A stretch of 64,000 bases of DNA from Galaxea fascicularis (taxonomy: Eukaryota; Cnidaria; Anthozoa; Scleractinia; Euphylliidae): contig OX419335.1 in assembly GCA_948470475.1 (NCBI GenBank), positions 33,415,319 to 33,479,318 on the forward strand. Direction: 5' to 3'. Every line of letters starts with the position of its first letter. Position 1 is the stretch's first letter. Both the position numbers and the translations under genes were made by a program. The notes beneath the pieces were generated by a model. That model was not told where the DNA came from, searched no databases, and worked only from the letters and a program-made list of their open reading frames with translations. Below, in pieces: positions 12,201 through 27,200 of this stretch.

Positions 12201-15200
12201 TCAAGCGGTATGGTGTTGTGTTGTGCTGTTGCAGTTTGTGTTTTGGTGCTGTGTTCAAAATAAGAGCCTGCACTTTGGTCACACTTGCCGGCGATTTTTC
12301 ACGGAAGCAATAGAAAATTACATCTATTGATAGGCGTAGGTGCTGATTCATTTTTCTTGACAGCCGGCTAAAAATCAGCCTTGGGAAAAAAAGCCTATAA
12401 ATTCAGGCTAAAAGTTCTGATTTTATTTTGAACCCTGGTGTTGTACGTAATATATCAAACACGAGAGACAGTGTTTCATCGGGATATCCAAACACCGAGA
12501 AGAGAGTTGAAAATACGACTCGCAGCGGAGTACTTTTGACGGATTTCGAGGTGATTGGATGGCCGATGAAACACGGTCTCGAGTGTTTGATATATCTTCT
12601 CAATTGAAACAAAAACTAAGGAATTAACGGAGAAGTAAAATCGTCAAAATCTATGCTAATTAAGACCGGGTATCCAAACCCCTTTACGGTTGTGATTTCC
12701 TTTGTTTTAACTAGATGAATTATTAATGAGTTTGAGAATGCTTCATCACAAGCTCCGGGAAATACACTTCAGTATAAAGACAAAATACTGTTGGTTTCCG
12801 AGCTGATCGTGTACTGACTGGTCAATAGCACTGCTAAAATCTATGGACAACGAAGACAAAACTACTTGATTTGGACTAGCCTGTTCCAGGCTCTCAGATA
12901 GTGGAGGCGCGCGAACCAAACCTCCCTCCTTTTTTCGCCGCTTTATTTACGCCTCGCTCTGCCGGTAATATCACGCCTCATTAACTAACTGAACGCCAGG
13001 AACGGGCTACAAAGATCACTCTTGTCATACTTACCAACGGTATGTTTGCCACACGTTTCACACTGCCTTCCTCCGTAAAGTCCTCCTGCCAAGCTGATTC
13101 TGCATTCACATTGGCCACTCACCGGGTTACAAGTTGTGTTGACAACTGTCTGGTTTACTGTACAATTACAGTCTAAAAGGAAAAGAAATGAGAATGTAGA
13201 GAAACCAAACACACAGGCCAGACGGACACTTCGTACTTGGTACTGTCATTAGGCTATATAAAACACAACTGCCGTCACCGTCGCCGTCGCCGTCACGTTC
13301 GTCATAAGGGAGTTTTAGCAGCGACGACGGCGACGGCAACGAAAACGTCATTTCAAAGTATAGCTTCTAGTTTGTGTATCTCTTTCGCGATTATTGAAAT
13401 TTGTTTAACTCGGAAAATGCTGACAAACTGTCCAGGAACTAAATTACTATGAAAAACGTTAAAGCAAGGAAAAAGAAAGACAATTTTGCCTCCATGTGCT
13501 CACGTTCTCGAGAAAACCTAAAATTTGGTCATTTGACGTTGTTGTTTTGCAGAGGACGGCAAAGAAATGTACAAAACTGTAAAACGCTCGTGCAGAGCGA
13601 TTGTTTCTGCGCGTTAAGCCTATTGTTTTGTGATGTTTTCGTTGCCGTTGCCGTTGCCGTCCTAGTTGCTAAAACTCCCTATATTCTATTGTTGAATGAG
13701 TAGTCAAACCAATGAGAACTCCCACAATTGTTGAAGAACTTGCTTGTTACGCTCACGACCATCTACGGGAAATCGCCAGTTTACTTGCAAGAGCTAATTT
13801 CAATTAAGAAGCCAGGCGCGTATAGGTTATGATTACTTCTAATGGTCTCCTTCTTGAACCGCCATCTCTTCGAACTCGAGCCAAATTAGGCAATAGGTCA
13901 TAACAAGTAGCCGTGTCAAAATTGTGGAATGCTCTGCCGCATGAAATCCGCTCTATTTCTAACATTAATACTTTCAAGCGCCATCTTAAGACGCACTTGT
14001 TTAGCAACACTTCTTTTAAAGTAGATTTACTTTCCTTCTTAATCACGTGTTATATATTCTATTTTATATTGTATAGATGGTTTAAGTCACGTGACCAGCG
14101 GCCATATTGGTTCAGTGAAACAAAAAAAGTATTTTGTTTTTATATGGCCGCCGTGACGTCACGTGAAAACGATCTATATTATTAATCTTTTTAAAATTTA
14201 TCATATGTAAAGCGCATTTGATCATATTTACATAGAAAATGCGTTATATAAGTTCTAAATTATTATTATTATTATTGTTATTAAGAACTCAAACCATAAA
14301 AGAAACATTGAAAACACAACAGCACATACCCAAACAGCTTTGTGTGACGTCAAAATAGCCAGCAGTACACATGTCGCACTTTGAACCAATCACGTTTGTT
14401 TTACAGCTACAGTTGCCGTACATCTACAGAAAGAATGAAGAATAAATTTATTGATTTATTAACAGTAAATTATCAAACCGACATGTTTCAATGATGACTA
14501 CAGAATGAAAATATTTACTTGTGTTTACCAAAAACATTGATCTATCAAGGCTCGTTGTAATACGGAGTTTAAAGAACTAAACATACTTTTGAAATGCAAT
14601 ACACCTTAATCGTACTGACGAGACTACATTTTGGCACACTATCAGAGGTGGTTACTATAATTATAAGCGCTTATATTGGAAAAAAAAACTATACAAGGCA
14701 AGTGAAAGGAATTCCTACTCTTTCTCCAAGATTCCACGTAGACTACGTGTATTGCCTGGCTGCAATTATCGAATGCAAGTCCCATTGATGTACTAACTGT
14801 AACTCGGAGTAAGTTTGAGTTAGGCTTCCTACTTACAGCATCACATTGAAGATCGGTTGACCCATCAGCATCACAGTTACAAGGCATACAACCAGACGAC
14901 GTGTAATTGAAGGCGTTCTGTTCACACCGACTGCAAAGTTTATCGGTGACATACGGCTGACAGAAGCAGTCACCTGTCATGTTGTTACACACGTTACTAA
15001 CGGCCCCAACGCTAGAACAGTTGCAACCTACAAAGACACAAAAAGCTCATGAGCGAGAGAAACACGTTTGGTAACCTGACAACACATAAGCAAGAGCCTC
15101 GCTGCTATTCAGTTGGGAGGCAATCAACGAAAGATTCCTAAAATCTGTTTTGAATCAGCGTACGTTTTCATGTTGCCTTTGTAGTCTTAAAATGACCTTG

Positions 15201-18200
15201 CATAACTAGCCCGCGAGTAAGCTCTCTGGAGGGGCGCGGGTGGCGTTACTTAATAAAGCGCGAGTAACTGACAGAAGTCGACCAGATAACCACGTAAGAA
15301 AAGCCTCGGCACCCAGGGCATTGTGGGAACTCACAAATGAGAAATTCGATAGCTTTTGTACTAAGGGCCCCACAACATGATAAATCTTTAACAGCAGGCA
15401 CACGACCTTCACGTTAGTTAACAGTTTTCATCTCCATGAACGTGAATTCGACCAGGAAACAACTTCGCCAACCGTAAGCAAGAAGCACTGAATGCGATGT
15501 TGCTACACCCCAACCGGATAAAAATTAATGTCGAAATTGTTCGAATAATTCAGGATAAATAATACTTCTTTATACATACGTGTGCAAGTTTTATTCAAGG
15601 CGCTTCCGTGGAATTCAGGGGCACACCACTCGCAGTTGAATCCTGTGGTGTTGTGAAGACAGTTCAGACACCTCCCTGTAGTCGTGTTACAGCTGCCAGT
15701 GTTGTTATTACATTCACATTTGCGACACTGACCATCCTCTTCCTGCGAAGAAAGTTACTTTCAGTAAACACGGACATTCCTAACGACGATTGTAAATAGC
15801 AAAGAAAAGTATTGCATTTCCACGCATGGAGAAAGGATTAACTTTTTCTTACAGTAACAAAGGCGCGGTTAGGTTTGTTCAATGAGGCTGTAAACCAAGG
15901 TTGAACGGCACTTAACCTTTTAAATCCAATAACATCAGCATGTATATTCTCCACACTGCTCTCCATAAATTTTCTATGGTGATGATGAGGAGAATTTGTT
16001 AAACAATCAAGACCTTTGTTGTTCAGAAGAGTGAAATATTGAACTTGCCTCTGGAATGTTCTTATGCGGTGTAGGCTATTCCAGAATGGTCTCTATGGAT
16101 GTTTCTAGAAGTAGCTGAGTCACTATTACTAGAGAGTTCCAGTATGTTAAAAAAACATGATCAATGTCATGGACAAGTTGCTAAAAATAGTCCAAGATAT
16201 GGAACAATCAGCAGGAGTCTTGTTATTGTTCTTGGTTCTTGATCTTTTTCTTGTTGATTGGTTGTTCAGCGAAAATCAGTTCAGTTCAGTTCAGTTCAAC
16301 CGAAAGTTCAAGAAGTTCGAATTCAGTGGTAATTGTCAGGTTGTACAAACATTTGTTACTTGTTGGTTAATTCTTTTTTCTCCCAGCCTTTATGTTTGAT
16401 TTTGCAGTGTTACTTTAAGGAGAAATTAAGCATTGATCACTCTTAGGGGTTAAAGGGTTAAGAAAACAGAAATCAAAAGTAACACAAAACGAATTAAGGG
16501 AAACCAGCGCGCGAGACGTGGAAAATACAGCAACATTTGGTCATGACAGTTTGTTTTGAAATTACTGACTGCACCATACATAACTTGACAATTTTATTGG
16601 AGTTAAAAAAAAATTCTCTTTGTTACCTGGTGAGAAAATTAACAGCACGAGGTTGGCTAATTTGTCAAACAGTGAAAGAAAAAAACCTAGGCAACTGTGA
16701 TTTGTATAACCAGAAGATCGCACGTGCAGTTAACTACTTCCCGCTGAAAACTGCAAATTGAGGACATCAAATTTTCTCCACTGTTAGCTTTCTTTTCCAA
16801 AGTACAATTTTCACACTAACCCTTGGTCGTCCAAAGTACCCTTCCATGCACGACTCACAGTACTGTCCCTGGTGTCCCTGTGAACAGTTGTCACAGGTTG
16901 GTAGCCCGTCACTCGACATAACACAGGTCTTGGAAAACTGGTTTCTGGCATGTGGTCCCCCTGGGCATGGACAGGGTTTGCAGTCTTGAGGAGTAGCATT
17001 TGTAGCATTGCCGTACCAACCATCAGAACACTTCTCACAGTGGTCACCTGGTAACGAATCGAAAAATACCAAGTCACGTAATAAATGCCGATGGTTCCAA
17101 TTAAAAACATTATCGTACAGCCCTCTTACGTGCTATAACCTAACACGACGGCAACGTGCTGGAAAATGGAAAAGGAGAAAGAAAAGGATGGTGCAAGTCT
17201 CAAGTACAGGATATAAATGTTTCACTGAAGAATTTTAAAACTCAATAGGTGGTTTTCAGCCAATCTCTAGAGACACAGCTATCAATTGTGAAACGAACAA
17301 ATGCTGGTGTACAAACCAAACTTGCTAATAAGAGACTTACTACGCTTCCCACACAAAGTTTTGACGTCAAACTTTGTGTGAAAACTTGCGTGGTGTCGCG
17401 CTCAACCTGAAAGCGTATTGTTTACCGTCCACCAACATGGCGGCGATGACATAACGTGCAAAACCACCTATTTATATTTTCCTTTTATGAGTAACCACAG
17501 TTCTGCTCGATCTGCTATTCAGGGGATAACAAATGTAATACAGGGCACTGTTTAGTTTCTCTTTAGAGAAACGGAATATAACCATACAAAAACAAAAATA
17601 ACGTACATTACAATTTTTTTCATGCGTCACATTTTGGCAAATTGGAGTCCAGAAAACAAACCAATAGTATGACATACTGCACCAAAATTGCTCCATTGCG
17701 TCTCTTTACCTGTGGTGTTGTGTGCGCAATCAATACAGACGCCAGTCTCGGGATGACAAGTGTTGGAATGGTTGTTACACTGGCAAGGCACACAAGTCTC
17801 GTAGGGTCCTCCATTAGGGGTACTGCGTGTGTAGCCATCAGCACACTGCTCACAGAACTGTCCTCTGTATTCTGGGGGGCAGGTACATCGCTCCACATTG
17901 GATGCATTTTGGGGATTCGCAATTACGCTTGTCCTGGGGAAAATAATTAAACAACTATTTCAACAATTTATTAAGGATTCAGTAGTTACCTTTAAAATGT
18001 GCAGCACAAATACCACTTGCTACATTTTCCTTCGTGGTTTTCTTTGCTTAGAGGGGGGCTACACGATACACTTGGGAAACCCCATTTAAGGTGTGGTTAC
18101 TTAGATCCTTTGAATAAGAAACACTGAATTGTCCTGATATAAAAGCTTTTCAAAAGCATTTCTCGGCCAATGTTAAAAAGGCCCTGGCAAACGAGGACAC

Positions 18201-21200
18201 ATTGTTGCCGACACAAATGTTTCCCCGTTTGCCCGCGTGCGCAACATTTGTTACAGACACAAATGTTATGTCCGCAACAAATGTTTCCCCGTTTGCGCAG
18301 CATGGCAACACAACATTCATTTTGTGCCCCGCGCAACAATGTGTCCGCAACAATTTATCCGCGTTTGCCAGGGCCTTTAGATTGTAATACAATCTTTTTT
18401 CAATCTTTTGATGTCAAAATGAACTTATTTTGCTGTAGTCTCAGCATTCAAGGACTTTTTCATAAAATTCAAGCACTGCACCCACAAATTCAAGGAGTTT
18501 TCAAGGACCCAGCAGTTTTTCAAGGAGTATTCCAAGCAGGTGTGAACCATGTTGATGGTTGACTCGCACAGGCGTTGCTATCAGAATTCAAATCTTCAAA
18601 ACGTGTTAAATTGTAAGGTACAGATAAGATAAGGGACTTCAGCAAACAAGACGGACGTTAGTGAAAGGGACTAACGAATTTTCTGTAATTTACGAAGCCA
18701 CAAGAGATGCTTGTATTGCGGATGGAAACCCAAAACATCAATACTGTAGCTTTTTGGCAAAGATTCAATTCAAAGCCCTTAGATATACCTACCTATTGCT
18801 AACTTCCAAAGCAATGTCTCCAAGTCGGCTGTACAATTTAACTGTTAGTGACGTCCATTTTGCTCTGATACGCAATGAAGTCAAGTAACTCAATACACGA
18901 ACCATTTCATGGCTTTTGGGTTGTCTGCCAGATGTGTTACCCACCCTCCAAGCACTTTCAACTAATCTGACCTGCAAAACCAGATGGAAGTATTTTCAGC
19001 AGTGATATATCGTATATTAATAGTATTATTCTCACCACAAATCAGTAATTTAACTGCCAAATAGTCTAAAAGCTGTCCCACTGCTTGTTTAAATTGTAAA
19101 AGAGCCTTTTTAGCTGTAAGGTTCAGTTCGTTACAGTTATATAAGGTGGTTAGTCCGCTGGACAGTTTTAGTGGGCGCATTTTCTCACGCCATATATTTC
19201 TTGCCATGTGATGAAGGAAGTCAGAGAGAATGAAGTGGATTTCGGAGGAACGCGTTATAAGCTCGAATCGTTCGCTTCGAGGTCAATCAAAGATACAGTT
19301 TACAGAACGCATTTAAGTTATCGTTAATTTGCACTTCAGATCGAGAGTTAATTCTCTGTTCCACCACTTGCATGTGTTTATAGTGCTACGCGGCACAACA
19401 TATATATAAGTTATCGTAGTCTGGATTCTACATTAGCCCCTTTAGATGCGGGAATGGTTTCACTCCTTCGCTCCTTCAATTCCTGTTAAAGATGAGCACT
19501 TTGTGCTCTTAGAGATTGCTGAGAAAAAAATGTTTCAACAATCAAAAATCAAATGAAGTATGATTGTCGCAGTTGTGATCGCAATTTTTACAATTGCGTA
19601 AAGAAGCCTGAAAAAAATTTAGGACTTCAACGGAGCTTGAACCCGTGACCTCGCGATTCCGGTGCGATGCTCTACCAATTGAGCTATGAAGCCACTGGCG
19701 TTGGGAGCTGGTCAATTTTGGGTTCATATGTTCCCGTGAAAGATTTGTAAGTGAATAATGCATATGATGCATGATGCGCTCACAACTGCGACGATCATTC
19801 TTCATTTGATTTCATATCCGCAGTTCACATATGATTTCTTTCATATGCATTATTCATTTTGTACATCTGCTGACCAGTGTATAAAACCACTTCACAAACA
19901 AAATTACTATCATAACAACAACCATACGGACATAAATCATCAAGATACTGCAAATATTAACGAAAGATAAACAGAAGAGGAGGAACTTGCTTTCGATAAT
20001 TTTGTCTGAGAGAAACGCAAGAGATAGCAAAGATCGACTTGTTTTAAAGAGGGCAGTTACACTTATATTTGGTTTAAAATGACTGTAACGAAAATGTCAC
20101 GATTTCTATTGGAGCTTTCATTTCAGCAAGTGTCCTAACAAAGGAATCAGATCAAAACCATATACCCGCGTGTGGTCCTAATATGATTCATTTTTCGAGT
20201 TCAGTGGCTCAATTAGCCCCTTTGATTGAAAGGCAAATCCTGTGTGTCCATGTTCCCTTTACCGTTTGCTGCAATTAAGGCCAAGTTTGCTTGGCTAAAA
20301 GATAGTCTGGACTAAGGCTTGAAGAGAAGCAGTTATGATGGGAGGTGTCATAAAATCCAAACATGAACTAATTTATTTGATCGTCCAGTCGTATAAGAAA
20401 CAACTTAACCGCGTAGTAGGCAGTTTGGTGTGTTAACGGACCGGGAATGCTGGACCGAAGCGAACAAACGCAGGCTACAAACAACTCGATAGGACAACAA
20501 CACTTTGTACTGAATACAATGACAACGTTTCGAGACAACAATCAAATCCAAAAGTATTTTGCTACTCTTAAACGGTCTCTCTATTGACCACGCGTTGATC
20601 ACTAACAAACTATCGGAACACAATGGAGGATCCAACATACAAAAAAGGGTGGACTGGGTACTTAACAATTCAAAGCTTGATCTTCTAATGCGTCACTGCA
20701 GCTTCAACAAACAGTTTTCGAAAAGCAACAGACTTGTTTATATCCAGCTTTTTGTTACCTGATATTTTTGAAATATTCCTCCGCTTGGCGGAGGGGGACT
20801 GAGGCTTGTGACAAGTGGATGTGGAAACCACTTGCCCTCAAGGATGACGTCACCCTTAGAAGAAGACGCTGGGAAAGATGCATTATCCTGCTGTAGCTGG
20901 AATGAGAGGGTCAAGGTGTACGCAAATCTCTTGTCTCCAAGGTATTTAGCAGGCGCAACAAAATACACATCTTCTGATCCTGCAGTGTCAATTCTCATCG
21001 ACCCTCTGACAAAAGAAAAACAACATGAAGCTTCTGTCTCTGTCAGTATGGAACGCATTAAGCATCCCCATAATTCTGATTGGTTTAGATTAATCATGTC
21101 ACATATAATGTTCATCCGCTGAGAGCCACTATCAGGCGCTAGAGTACCCCCAATTCATTAATCGCATCAAATTTTGGATTTTCCGTACTCTTTTGTTTTG

Positions 21201-24200
21201 TCTTTTCAGCCATTTACGTTAACAATCAAACAAATGGACTGTAAATTCCAAATGCCAATTTAAAGAGGCATCGCAATGACCCCTTCAGTGGAAATGTCTT
21301 CTTCTAAAAACCAGCATATAAGCCCAAGCGTGTTTTAAAACAATAATAAGCTAATAGCTTTACTGATTAGTTACGCCCCAAGCAAACAAAAGGAAATCAG
21401 GTTTTACATTTTGTGACAAATTTATGAAATCTATGTGAAATATGTACTGCGAAAATGTACTTACGTTAAAGCGCATTACAATCGAAACCTCCGAAACTTT
21501 TCAGGCCTATTTTGGGTGCTATAATTTCCTATATATCTTAAAAACGAAGACGTTTCAAGGCACGAAATTCTGCAGCAAATTTGTCGTTTCGTATCTTAAC
21601 ATCATAGTAAAAGACCAGCTTTGTAGAAAAGCGGATCGCAGTTTTAGGAATGGCTTTTCGAGCCCGAAAAGTTTTCGGGACTTAAGTAATGGTCCAGATA
21701 AGAAGGAAAGAACCAAGCGCAATGAACATGTCGGAATGCAAAAAGGTGCTCTCTTTTCTATTATCTCTACTACACTTCTGATTGGTTTAAACATTAAATT
21801 TTATGAAATCTTTGCAAAGCAATGGGTATATTAATCCCTTGTTTTCTAACCAACTTCCTTATAACAAAATCTCTTGTGAGACTGAGTAAGACAGAAATTC
21901 TATGTGGGGAACATGTAAAATTGCAAACTTTTCTTGGCTATTGTTTTCAACTCTTATGATTGGTTGAAATCTTTTAACACCAAAAAACATCCTTTAAAAA
22001 CAAAGTTTAAATATATTTTATTTTGTAGACTGCCTTTTTGTAGGTTTACGCATTCTCTGTGTAAACATGAAAATATTCCTATGTGAGGGAAGCTTATTGC
22101 ACCATAACAAAAGAAATTGCTTCCCTTCTTACCAGGATCATTACTTAAAACAAACAGGCCCCATGTTTGTGAAATACGCGCTTATCAGTTGCGTTTGGAC
22201 CGAGAGAAGTTTGGCGCCCAAGTTTTGCCGTTGAAACCACGTTGTTATCAAGGGGAACGAAAATAGCATCTATTGGGAACTTTTAGGGCTGTGATTTCAT
22301 CAGCCTTAAGTCCTACTTTGTGCGCCCAACTTCTCTCGGTCCAAACTCCACTGATACTTAACAATAATTGGATGAGATTTTTGTGATATCCAGAATAATC
22401 ATGGTTGAAGTAAGAGTTATTAGCCGAAGCCGAAGTCCAGCTGCTGTCACAGGCGTTGATTTTGAAAATTCTCTGTAGGCTTTCGGCCAATCAGGAAAGG
22501 GATAGCAAGTTTAATGTGTAATAATCGTTGTAATTGCTAAATAAAAGAAAACGGCAATCTTGATTATAAAAAAAATCATTTTAAAAGCAGGTACATGTGC
22601 ACGTAGTGGCAACATAAATTTACTTACTTTGCCAGTTGGACTACTGGAATCTCCCAGTCCAATTCAGGTTTAACAGAGCTGCCAGCACTGTTTATACTTA
22701 TCCAACCATCAACGTCTACATTGTTTATTAGAACTGACAGTGCAGTTGTAACGCGAGAAATATACCAACCAGGATCACCAATACAGTGTGTTGTTTTGTT
22801 TGAACACTGGCACTTCAGGCATCCATCAGAGTGATTGGCATCCAGGCCATAAGAGCCAGCTGGACACGTATCACAGTTAAGACCAAGAGAGTTGATCTTG
22901 CAAGGACACTGACCAGTAGTCATATTACAAACAGGTGACATACTTCCTCCAAGGTTACACTCACATGATCTGCAACCTGAAGGTAATATCAATGCGTGAA
23001 TAAGCAAGACAGCTGAACCAGCTCTATAACGATAACATCAGACAAGATGGTGCATAGAAATGCATTTCACTAACATTTTAAAAACATTGTCTGTTGTTTC
23101 ACCCACAGCAGGGGTTTCATTAAGGGCTGGGCAACAGGCAAATAGGCCATTTCCGAATTACCTCAGGCCTCTTTTTCAAAGCGAGTCTTAGTGCTCATCC
23201 TTTCATATGCAAATCAATTTTCATTCATACACAAATTAAACCCATTTTCATGTGAATGGAAATTGATTTGCATATGAAAGGATGAGCACTAAGAGTCGCT
23301 TTGAAAAAGAGGCCTGAGGTAATTCGGAAATGGCCTATTGACCGTCTGTGAACACAGGTCTACCGGGATGCTTTTAACATACCTACCAACTTTTTCAATA
23401 GAAGACCACAGTCAAATTAATTATCCTTCCCAGGTACACTAGCCTAAGGCGCAACTGTACAAACCTTTAATGAAGCCCCCGAAAGCTCAACTAACTGTAA
23501 CTGCAGAAGTGGGCAAACTTAAGTACAGTGTCCCATTACTCAAACCTGTTTCTTTAGCATTACACTAGTGTTAAGTGTGTGAAAGAATTTCATACTTCGA
23601 AAGAGTAAGCTTGTTCAATTCATTATAAGATTAATTGTTCCAGGGACAATGTGTCAGCTTACATGTAGTTTGAAAAGACACTCCTGAGGGGACACCAATT
23701 ATTAAATTAATTCAGTCTAATAACACAAGAATTTTATTGTGTACATGAGCATGTAGAGTGTTTGAGGGTAAACTCAAGCAAAGTCTCAGGAACTCCAACA
23801 CTGCAGTGTTGGAGCATTAGTGAATGCAAACATTTGTGTTTCCTGGTTTTATTTCCAATTCGGGTGTACTACGAGTTCTCACTGCTCAAGCTGGAAGCTA
23901 AGGGCAACCAAGCTGAGGATGGCAAAGGAAATTCCACTGTACCACAAAATGCCCTTGCATGCTTTTGCACTGTGCAGGTTCAACAAGTTGGCCTAGACAA
24001 GCTGCCTGTTGGGCTCTTGTTTCCCAAGACATCAATCCATAATTACCATAGACTATTATTAATTTTTTACTAGACTTATTAATGAACTAAATCTTTGAGA
24101 TTATGTACATGTAGTTAAACCAAACTCCTGCCATTGGTAGCCATGCAGACTAACCAATTAAAAACCATACACTTTTTTCAACCAAAAATTCAAGGACTTT

Positions 24201-27200
24201 TCAAGGGCTTTCAAGGACACATTTTTCCATTTATCAAGAACTCCAAGAGGGGCAAAATCAAGCCAATAATTATAATGCCACATCAGATGTTCAAAGCAGC
24301 TCGAGTGCACCAATTTTCATCTCAGATACTTGTGAAGCTTTGTTGGATCAAATTGGCAACAAATTTCGAGGACTTTCCAGCACTGACTACAATTTTCAAG
24401 GCCTTTTGCCTTGAATTTTTATTTTGAAATCCAAGAACTTTCTAGGTGCGTGCGAACCCTACAAAACTGTTGTAACCTCACCTTGTTCTGTCAGATTGTA
24501 AAACTGGTCAGCACATCCAGTGCATTTTCCACCATTCACCCCAGGTTTGCAGCTGCACCTCCCAGAGTTATCATCACATTGCAGGTTACTAGAGTAAATT
24601 TCGTGACAATTACAAGACAAGCACCCAGCTCTGCTGTTAAAGTTATAAAAATTCTCCTGACAACTGCCACACTGCAGACCAATCACATTTTCCCTGCACG
24701 AACACTGCCCACTCTCAGGATGGCAAGAAGATTCATTTGCTCCAATCTGGTTACAGTTACAGGCTGCCAAAGCAAACACCAGTATTAAATTTTATTAACT
24801 ATCAACCAAACACATGGTGTGGGGAGCAATTAAGGATAGTGGCACACATAGTGTCAAAAATGAGTCCAATTTGCAATAACAATGCTATACATTTTACATA
24901 CTTTAAAACTTTCTCCCCTCATCAATTTTCAGTCTTTTTATGAAAAAATCTCAACAACTGCTCTCTGTCTCACCTGTACAACCTTGACGAGATGTGAAGT
25001 TAAAATAATCAGGCCTACATGCATCACATGTCTGACCAATCACATTAGGCTTGCAGGAACACTGACCACCATTTCTCTCACACTGTTGAGGATTATTTGA
25101 TCCAATTGTGCTACAATTGCAACCTTAATAAGAAATATGAAATGGACAAAATCTCGTGAGAAGAATTTCAGGTAAATTTTGATTACAGTACATCCACCCT
25201 GTGACACAGTGTAGATACATACACTGCTTTTTGTATGGGAATAGTTTCTTTATACTAATAATTTTGCTCTGCAAAACAACTTTGCTACATTTCCATGTTT
25301 CTATTTGCAAAAGGGCTATAAATTATGTTCAAGTTCACACTGCAACCAGGTGGACAATCAGACATGGTTTGATGCTACTCTGGTTTGAAATTTGATGAAT
25401 GTAACTTAAAAAGTTACAATTCACGACCCAACGTTTCGACACTCCTGTCTAGTGTCTTCATCAGGGGTGATCTAGTGTTGCAAAAAGGAGCCTTTTATAC
25501 GCTTACTAATTAACGACCTTTTGTTTTGATGAGGTGTAAATAGGTGTCAGGTAAAAGGCCGCCATTGTCACGGTTTAAAGGAGCGTGGGCGGAGTTGATG
25601 TGCCAAGCTTCCAAACAAAGCCGTTGATGGTACCGCCGGTTAGAGGTGATAATTTTGGAATTATCCCACGCTATTGTATGGTTGGTTTGGCAAGCATGTT
25701 CCGACAAAGCAGAATTTTCCTTTTTGCAAAGAAAAACTTATCTATAAATTATTATAAATTAAGGGCTATAAATTATTATTCACACTCTTTCAGATGGGAT
25801 TAATTGCTTAATTTATGTTATGGGTGATAACTTCAGTGTAACAGCTGCTTCATAACTTAAGGGCCATAGGGGCCTACAGTGTACGCACCCAAACAGCACA
25901 GGTATTTCTTTATTAAGATTATGGGTACCATTATACCACTCTTTAACAGGTCCATACCCTTTTTGCCTGTCATGTAAACAACCCTAAAATCTCAAATTTT
26001 ATTTTTCTTAATGTTTTATTTTAAGGCTTTCATCAAGCCATCCCCTTTCCATAAATATATACATGTATAAATGTATACAAATGTACAATATGCCTGTGTC
26101 GCAAATGGGGGTTGGGTGCTCAAGGATCTGGGGACTGGTACCAACAACCCAACCCCTGATCGGTGGAACATCCCATGAGCCTGCCCTACCCGCAACCCAG
26201 CCACGAGCCCCGCCCAACATGCCAGACCCCAAATCAAGCACCCGTCACACTGAACAATAAGTTCAATGGAAAAACAATCCCCAAGAGGGAGAGGAGGGAG
26301 GGGAAATACTTGAAAGCCCGCAAGCACCAACACACCGAACACTGAGCTAAACAAAACCACGAGGACATGCGAAGGCACTCACATAATGTGTAAGAACCGC
26401 TGACCGCTCAAACTGCCAGAAGATGCCACAGAGAAGCCCAACATGCAAATAACACATGCACACGCTAAACAACGCTGCAGGCAACACCCCAAAATACTCA
26501 TAACACACTAACGCTAATGCCACGCAACACCACATCACGCCACAACAAACGGAGCAACTTGCTCCTAGTTGTTAACTAAGTTAAACTGCATTTAACCCTA
26601 TGTAAAATCCTTACTTTGTCCCTCCCCAAAAATCTCTCCAAACACTGGAGAAAGAGCAGCACTTCCTGCCTTTGAATTTGCTGACCAAGTTCGCAAAGAG
26701 AATGATGAGTTGTAATAAAAGGTCATATTTTCCTGTACTGCAGGGGGGGCCTCTTGGAAGGCAGCATATTCTGATACTGTTGGCATAACTACAACCTGGA
26801 AAACAACAAGTTCCTATTAAAATGATACAGTACATACAAACAATCTCTTTTCATCACAGTAGAGGGCAATAGTAGCAGATACTGAATAACTGCTTTCAGA
26901 TTTACACAAAATAATATTACAACTTGAATCACTTTATTTTTGTTGGTTTGACGAAACACTGAGTATAAACTTGAGGTAAATGCAGAATTATTACAGAAGG
27001 TGTGAACACATGTAGATAACACATAACTTTTTTTAAAGGAAAACATATAAATATGTACATTACTGCAGCTGCATTTAGAGTTTGAACAGCCAAACAGAGC
27101 AGACAAAAAATATGATCGACTGATTTGCAAAATAATGATTCAACACTTTTTCACAGCTTGCATTCAGCAAACATGGAGGACAAAACAGTAACATTTGGTG

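Noticed and set aside
19622..19693. tRNA gene
   Set aside because: The cloverleaf is fair, but the base before the anticodon is not U, and the same head with the same trailing body recurs in the window, so it is a SINE.
26016..26378. 120-codon minus-strand open frame in laminin intron 10
   Set aside because: Open only because of the strong A/C strand bias; no domain, and not joined in phase to laminin exons.
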